Of a stretch of 64,000 bases of DNA, positions 61,311 to 64,000 are shown piece after piece. The translations under genes were made by a program, and so were the position numbers. The first letter of the stretch is position 1; each line of letters begins with the position of its first letter. Below the pieces are notes generated by a model. That model had not been told where the DNA came from. It saw only the letters and a program-made list of their open reading frames with translations, and searched no databases. This stretch comes from an uncultured Eggerthellaceae bacterium (GTDB lineage Bacteria; Actinomycetota; Coriobacteriia; Coriobacteriales; Eggerthellaceae): NCBI GenBank assembly GCA_934670115.1, contig CAKUOV010000002.1, forward strand, positions 1 through 64,000, read 5' to 3'.

Positions 61311-61722
61311 CGTTGAAAACACGCAGAGGGCACTCGGGGAAACCCAGATGCCCTCTGCTGTACTGAGCGTCGTAGATGCCCCAGATGGCGCGGCTGCCGC
61401 ATCGCGTGAAACGCCCGATGCCATTGCGCGCGACATTTCGCAGCGCATGCGTAAACGGCGCAAAGAGCTGCATCTTTCCCAAAGTGCGCTGGCGCATCGA
61501 TCAGGCGTGAGCCTGGGTTCGCTCAAACGTTTCGAGCAAGACTCTCTGATTTCCTTGGACTCGCTTATCAAGCTTTCTCTGGTGTTGGGCTGCGAAGACA
61601 CGTTCACGGGTCTTTTCTCTGAGCAGGAAAAACAAGAAGAAGCATCGCTGGAAGATATCGTTGCGCAGGGGCATCAGCTTCTCGACCGTATTGTGCTGCT
61701 GAAGTCTTCAGGCGCGGAATAG
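61300..61722 (+). CDS. XRE/HipB-like transcriptional regulator
   Basis: 140 residues. About 40 variable N-terminal residues precede a helix-turn-helix: ISQRMRKRRKELHLSQSALAHRSGVSLGSLKRFEQ, followed by LDSLIKLSLVLGCEDTFTGLF. The HTH and trailing segment look like HipB-type antitoxins or XRE repressors. No hipA kinase lies beside it. No clear ribosome-binding site is seen (weak AAGG before the ATG), and an operator half-site covers the start. Targets other than itself are unknown. Confidence 0.83.
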   Translation: MLANVENTQRALGETQMPSAVLSVVDAPDGAAAASRETPDAIARDISQRMRKRRKELHLSQSALAHRSGVSLGSLKRFEQDSLISLDSLIKLSLVLGCEDTFTGLFSEQEKQEEASLEDIVAQGHQLLDRIVLLKSSGAE

Positions 61723-61930
61723 TTTGGAAGAATGACGTCTTGTCACGATGCGACTTGACGCGAAGGTTCGTCACGTGACTTCGCTTAAATAATTCCTTTG
61801 TCTGAAACCTTTTGGCTTATCTGGAACGTTGTGGTTCGGCTCAACACTTGCAGACGGGCTCCTTTGAAGGTGCTTGGTCGAGCACGCGGATCGGAGCATT
61901 GGAAAAGCGACGGATTTGCTTGAGCGCGAT

Positions 61931-62055
61931 GATAAAAATGCCCTATTTTTCTGTGGGTTTACTTCGGGTAACTTTTTTGTGAACTGGGAAAACGTTGATT
62001 TTGCATAGCCGTAATAAGAAAAATCCACCGAAAAGTGGGTCGTTTTTATCATGCT
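61931..62055. repeat. Fold-back repeat between the XRE and Vsr-fusion genes
   Basis: Left arm ATGATAAAAATGCCC followed by TTTTTCTGTGG; right arm CCACCGAAAAGTGGG followed by CGTTTTTATCAT. The arms of about 33 bases pair with several mismatches around a 60-base loop. No gene is seen in 61723-62107. Confidence 0.55.
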
Positions 62056-62107
62056 ACCCATGCTGTTGGGCGGCATCTTGGGCGGGGAGGGAAGCATCCC
62101 GAACAAA

Positions 62108-62140
62108 TTGTTGACAAAAGGTGGGGTAATTTGTCAACAA
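62108..62140 (-). repeat. 33-bp gene-end hairpin repeat, copy 7
   Basis: Exact consensus copy on the minus strand, four bases after the stop codon of the Vsr fusion gene and sense to it. Confidence 0.92.
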
Positions 62141-62144
62141 ATAG

Positions 62145-63080
62145 CTAGATGGGTGGAAGGGGTTTGTCCAGCTCAGCAGCAAGTTGAGGAAGAAGTTCTG
62201 CCATGGTTTCATCGATCTTCTTCTTTTTGAGCTGGCACTCCCACACCACGTGAACCTTCCAGCCCATCTGCGTGAGCTGCGCTACGCTCTCTTCATCGCG
62301 TTGTTGGTTCTTCTCGAACTTGATGGTCCAGTATTCGATATTCTTCTTAGGCGCGGCGGGTTTGCAATGCGGGCAGCGATGCCAAAAGCAGCCGTTGATG
62401 AACAGCGCCACTTTCTTGCCAGGCCATGCGATATCGGGCCTGCCCGGCACTTTCCATTGCAGGCGGTATCCAGTAAGCCCCGCCTCTTGCAAGCGTTGGC
62501 GCATGAGCAGTTCGGGTTTCGTGTTCGCACGCTTGTTGCCCTGCATGCTTTTGTGCACAGCGGGAGAAACGCGCAGCTCATCGGCGCGTTCACGTGTGGC
62601 TTTACCGGCCATCTTTCCGGTTGCCTGCTGAATGTCCAGGCGGTATATCAAAGCGCGCGCCGCGCTTTTCTCGATTTCGCGCTCGAGCTGCTCTTTAAGC
62701 CCTTTCGCGTATTTGCGACCCAGCGAGCGGAACGCATCCAAGCGCTCGGATTCGTCTTCAACCAGGTGCAACTCACCGAAAGCAATGACGCTGCGGTAGT
62801 TGGTGGAAAACAGGTCGGGCACTATTTCATCTTGCGCGACAACGCAGAGCGACGCGCGGAGGTTGTGTGCAATGGCATCGACTTTGCGACCTTCGCGCGC
62901 GCAGTGAAAGTAGATTGCTTGAGTCGTTTTGTCGAATGCAAAGCTCACGGGCACAGCATAGGGGAAGTCATTGTCGTTTTGAGGCGCAAGCGCTAGCGTT
63001 GCGTTGCTGGCCGTTTCCAAGATGCGCGCGATTTCCTTTTCGCCGAGTGCTTGCTGGGTGCGTCGCATTTCGTATGCCAT
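62145..63080 (-). CDS. Fusion of a NimA-like PNPOx flavoprotein with a Vsr mismatch endonuclease
   Basis: 311 residues in one frame. Residues 1 to about 155 are a pyridoxamine-phosphate-oxidase-fold flavoprotein of the nitroimidazole-reductase (NimA) type: MRRTQQALGEKEI, FPYAVPVSFAFD, IYFHCAREGRKVDAI, SVIAFGELHLV. Residues about 165-285 are a complete very-short-patch repair endonuclease: TKPE (E190), PGRPDI (D216), INGCFWHRCPHC (231-234 plus zinc-type Cys/His), RDEES (D262), VHVVWEC. Vsr nicks 5' of T at T:G mismatches left by deamination of 5-methylcytosine. It normally accompanies a cytosine methyltransferase, which is absent here. AGAAAGGC precedes the single ATG. No internal start for Vsr is evident. 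Confidence 0.87.
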   Translation of the reverse strand: MAYEMRRTQQALGEKEIARILETASNATLALAPQNDNDFPYAVPVSFAFDKTTQAIYFHCAREGRKVDAIAHNLRASLCVVAQDEIVPDLFSTNYRSVIAFGELHLVEDESERLDAFRSLGRKYAKGLKEQLEREIEKSAARALIYRLDIQQATGKMAGKATRERADELRVSPAVHKSMQGNKRANTKPELLMRQRLQEAGLTGYRLQWKVPGRPDIAWPGKKVALFINGCFWHRCPHCKPAAPKKNIEYWTIKFEKNQQRDEESVAQLTQMGWKVHVVWECQLKKKKIDETMAELLPQLAAELDKPLPPI

Positions 63081-63226
63081 GAGAAGCCTTTCTGCTGCTT
63101 GTGCCGTTCTTCTTGCGGGCGCGCGGATCGCCCTGCCGCTGTGCGCGCCGCTTGCCAGTAGAGTCCGAGCTTAACCGCTCCGCCGCTTTCTCGGCGCTGG
63201 CAAGCGCCTGCCTTCTGTGCTTGTCT

Positions 63227-64000
63227 CTAGTTGCGCGCTACTTCCAGCTCTTGCGCAGCGTGCGGGGTTGCAACGTGCTGCTTGCAGTTGCGCTTCATGA
63301 TACAGCGGCAGAAAAACGCCAGCGCAATAACGCAAACGCATGCAACCGATCCCAGGTAGAAGCCCGCCGTGGGACCAAATGCATCGATGAGCGCGCCGCT
63401 TGCTGTGGGGCCAATGGCCAGGCCGCACGTTGAGCCTGCGGTGATCCACGTAAGCGATTCCGTCAAGCGATTCGCAGGAACAGCCTGTTCACAGAACGAA
63501 TTTGCTGTGATGAAAAACGGTGCATAGAGTGCCGCGCCCAAAACCGAAATAAAGAAGAACATCGGTACCGACGTGATGAATCCCATGCCCATGTAGCCCG
63601 CGCCAATGGCAATGGCTGCACCAAGGAGCTGCTTGTTCAGCGGCGCCTTCAATACGAGCATACCGAACGTTAAGCTTGAGCACATAGAGGCAAACGATGA
63701 AACAGACACGCCAAGGCTTGCCACAACGGGTTGGCCGATGGACTGGGCAAACGTGATAGTCGTGGTATCAAACGCGCCGAAGATAAGCCCCACGAGCAGC
63801 GCCAAGCTGAACAGCACGCGCACAATGGGGAGTTCAACCAGCGCACTGCGATGCTTCTTCGCGGACGCATTGCCGGTAGCGCCAGCTGTCTCTCCATTCG
63901 CAACCCCTTCATTGACGCCTTCCGCGGCACGTTTCCAGTTAACTTGCGGCTCGGTGTCGCGCGCAAGCACCAGCAGGATGAACGAGCCCACAGTAAAGCT
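63227..64000 (-). CDS. MFS transporter, C-terminal part (5' end outside window)
   Basis: About 257 residues remain, with roughly seven transmembrane helices; the frame is open to the window edge. A hydrophilic central loop (VNEGVANGETAGATGNASAKKHRS) separates the two helical bundles, and the second half begins LPIVRVLFSLALLVGLIFG. This is a typical drug/metabolite-type major facilitator permease. The substrate cannot be told. The 146-base gap to the Vsr fusion gene holds GC-rich sequence with no recognised site. Confidence 0.8.
   Translation of the reverse strand, partial: SFTVGSFILLVLARDTEPQVNWKRAAEGVNEGVANGETAGATGNASAKKHRSALVELPIVRVLFSLALLVGLIFGAFDTTTITFAQSIGQPVVASLGVSVSSFASMCSSLTFGMLVLKAPLNKQLLGAAIAIGAGYMGMGFITSVPMFFFISVLGAALYAPFFITANSFCEQAVPANRLTESLTWITAGSTCGLAIGPTASGALIDAFGPTAGFYLGSVACVCVIALAFFCRCIMKRNCKQHVATPHAAQELEVARN

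Noticed and set aside
61300..61722. HipBA toxin-antitoxin system
   Set aside because: Only a HipB-like regulator is present; no HipA kinase follows within 400 bases.
3008..62140. The 33-bp repeats as a CRISPR or integron array
   Set aside because: Copies are tens of bases to tens of kilobases apart with genes between, in both strands, with no cas or integrase gene.
1..64000. tRNA or rRNA genes
   Set aside because: I looked for T-loop sequences and paired acceptor stems in the gaps and for rRNA blocks; none was convincing. A tRNAscan run would settle it.

Overview
The window most likely comes from a high-G+C anaerobic actinomycete of the Coriobacteriia, family Eggerthellaceae; I cannot fix the genus. 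The evidence is the mix of Tat-exported molybdoenzyme and flavoprotein reductases, a multihaem c-type cytochrome with a CX3CH haem motif, a membrane-embedded LuxR regulator, Fe-S aldo/keto reductases, and Ala-rich, GC-rich coding sequence. No rRNA, tRNA, CRISPR array, prophage or transposase gene was seen.

Layout. 1-3735: end of ligA, an aldo/keto reductase with a ferredoxin tail, and moaA and moaC for molybdenum cofactor. 3917-8053: a giant secreted leucine-rich-repeat (DUF285) protein ending in a dockerin. 8881-14664: clpC, ispD-ispF, cysS. 14893-27660: U32 peptidase family protein, HelD-type ATPase, a RecJ-RecQ fusion, bifunctional rel, a metallo-hydrolase and an orphan PhoU-like protein. 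27858-30260 (minus): asd and lysC. 31049-35945: a DMSO-reductase-type operon (membrane anchor, catalytic subunit, Fe-S subunit, chaperone). 36627-41579: transporter, phospholipase-like protein, short LarE-like protein and a second Fe-S aldo/keto reductase. 41776-42517: RHH antitoxin and PIN toxin. 42781-43980: L10 leader with rplJ-rplL. 44329-48265: a LuxR membrane regulator divergent from a flavoprotein reductase and cytochrome. 48674-50215 (minus): NhaC-family transporter behind a lysine riboswitch. 50611-59452: RACo-like corrinoid activator and an AddB/AddA helicase-nuclease pair. 60056 to the end: EamA permease, XRE regulator, a PNPOx-Vsr fusion and a partial MFS permease.

How genes fit together. 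MoaA/MoaC make cofactor precursor needed by the molybdoenzyme at 31841. asd and lysC feed lysine synthesis, while the NhaC-like transporter carries the lysine-sensing switch. AddAB, RecJ-RecQ, LigA and Vsr are a strong DNA-repair component.

The most unusual content lies between genes. (1) A 33-bp hairpin element occurs seven times; six copies lie downstream of a gene in the same orientation relative to that gene. (2) A second palindrome family (arm AAAATCGTTCACAGTTCTT) occurs four times and brackets both anaerobic-respiration modules. (3) A 207-218 bp fold-back element occurs three times. (4) A long hairpin with a conserved tip (GGATAAGTTGAGCG) occurs twice. Two protein fusions also stand out: RecJ-RecQ and nitroreductase-like PNPOx-Vsr.
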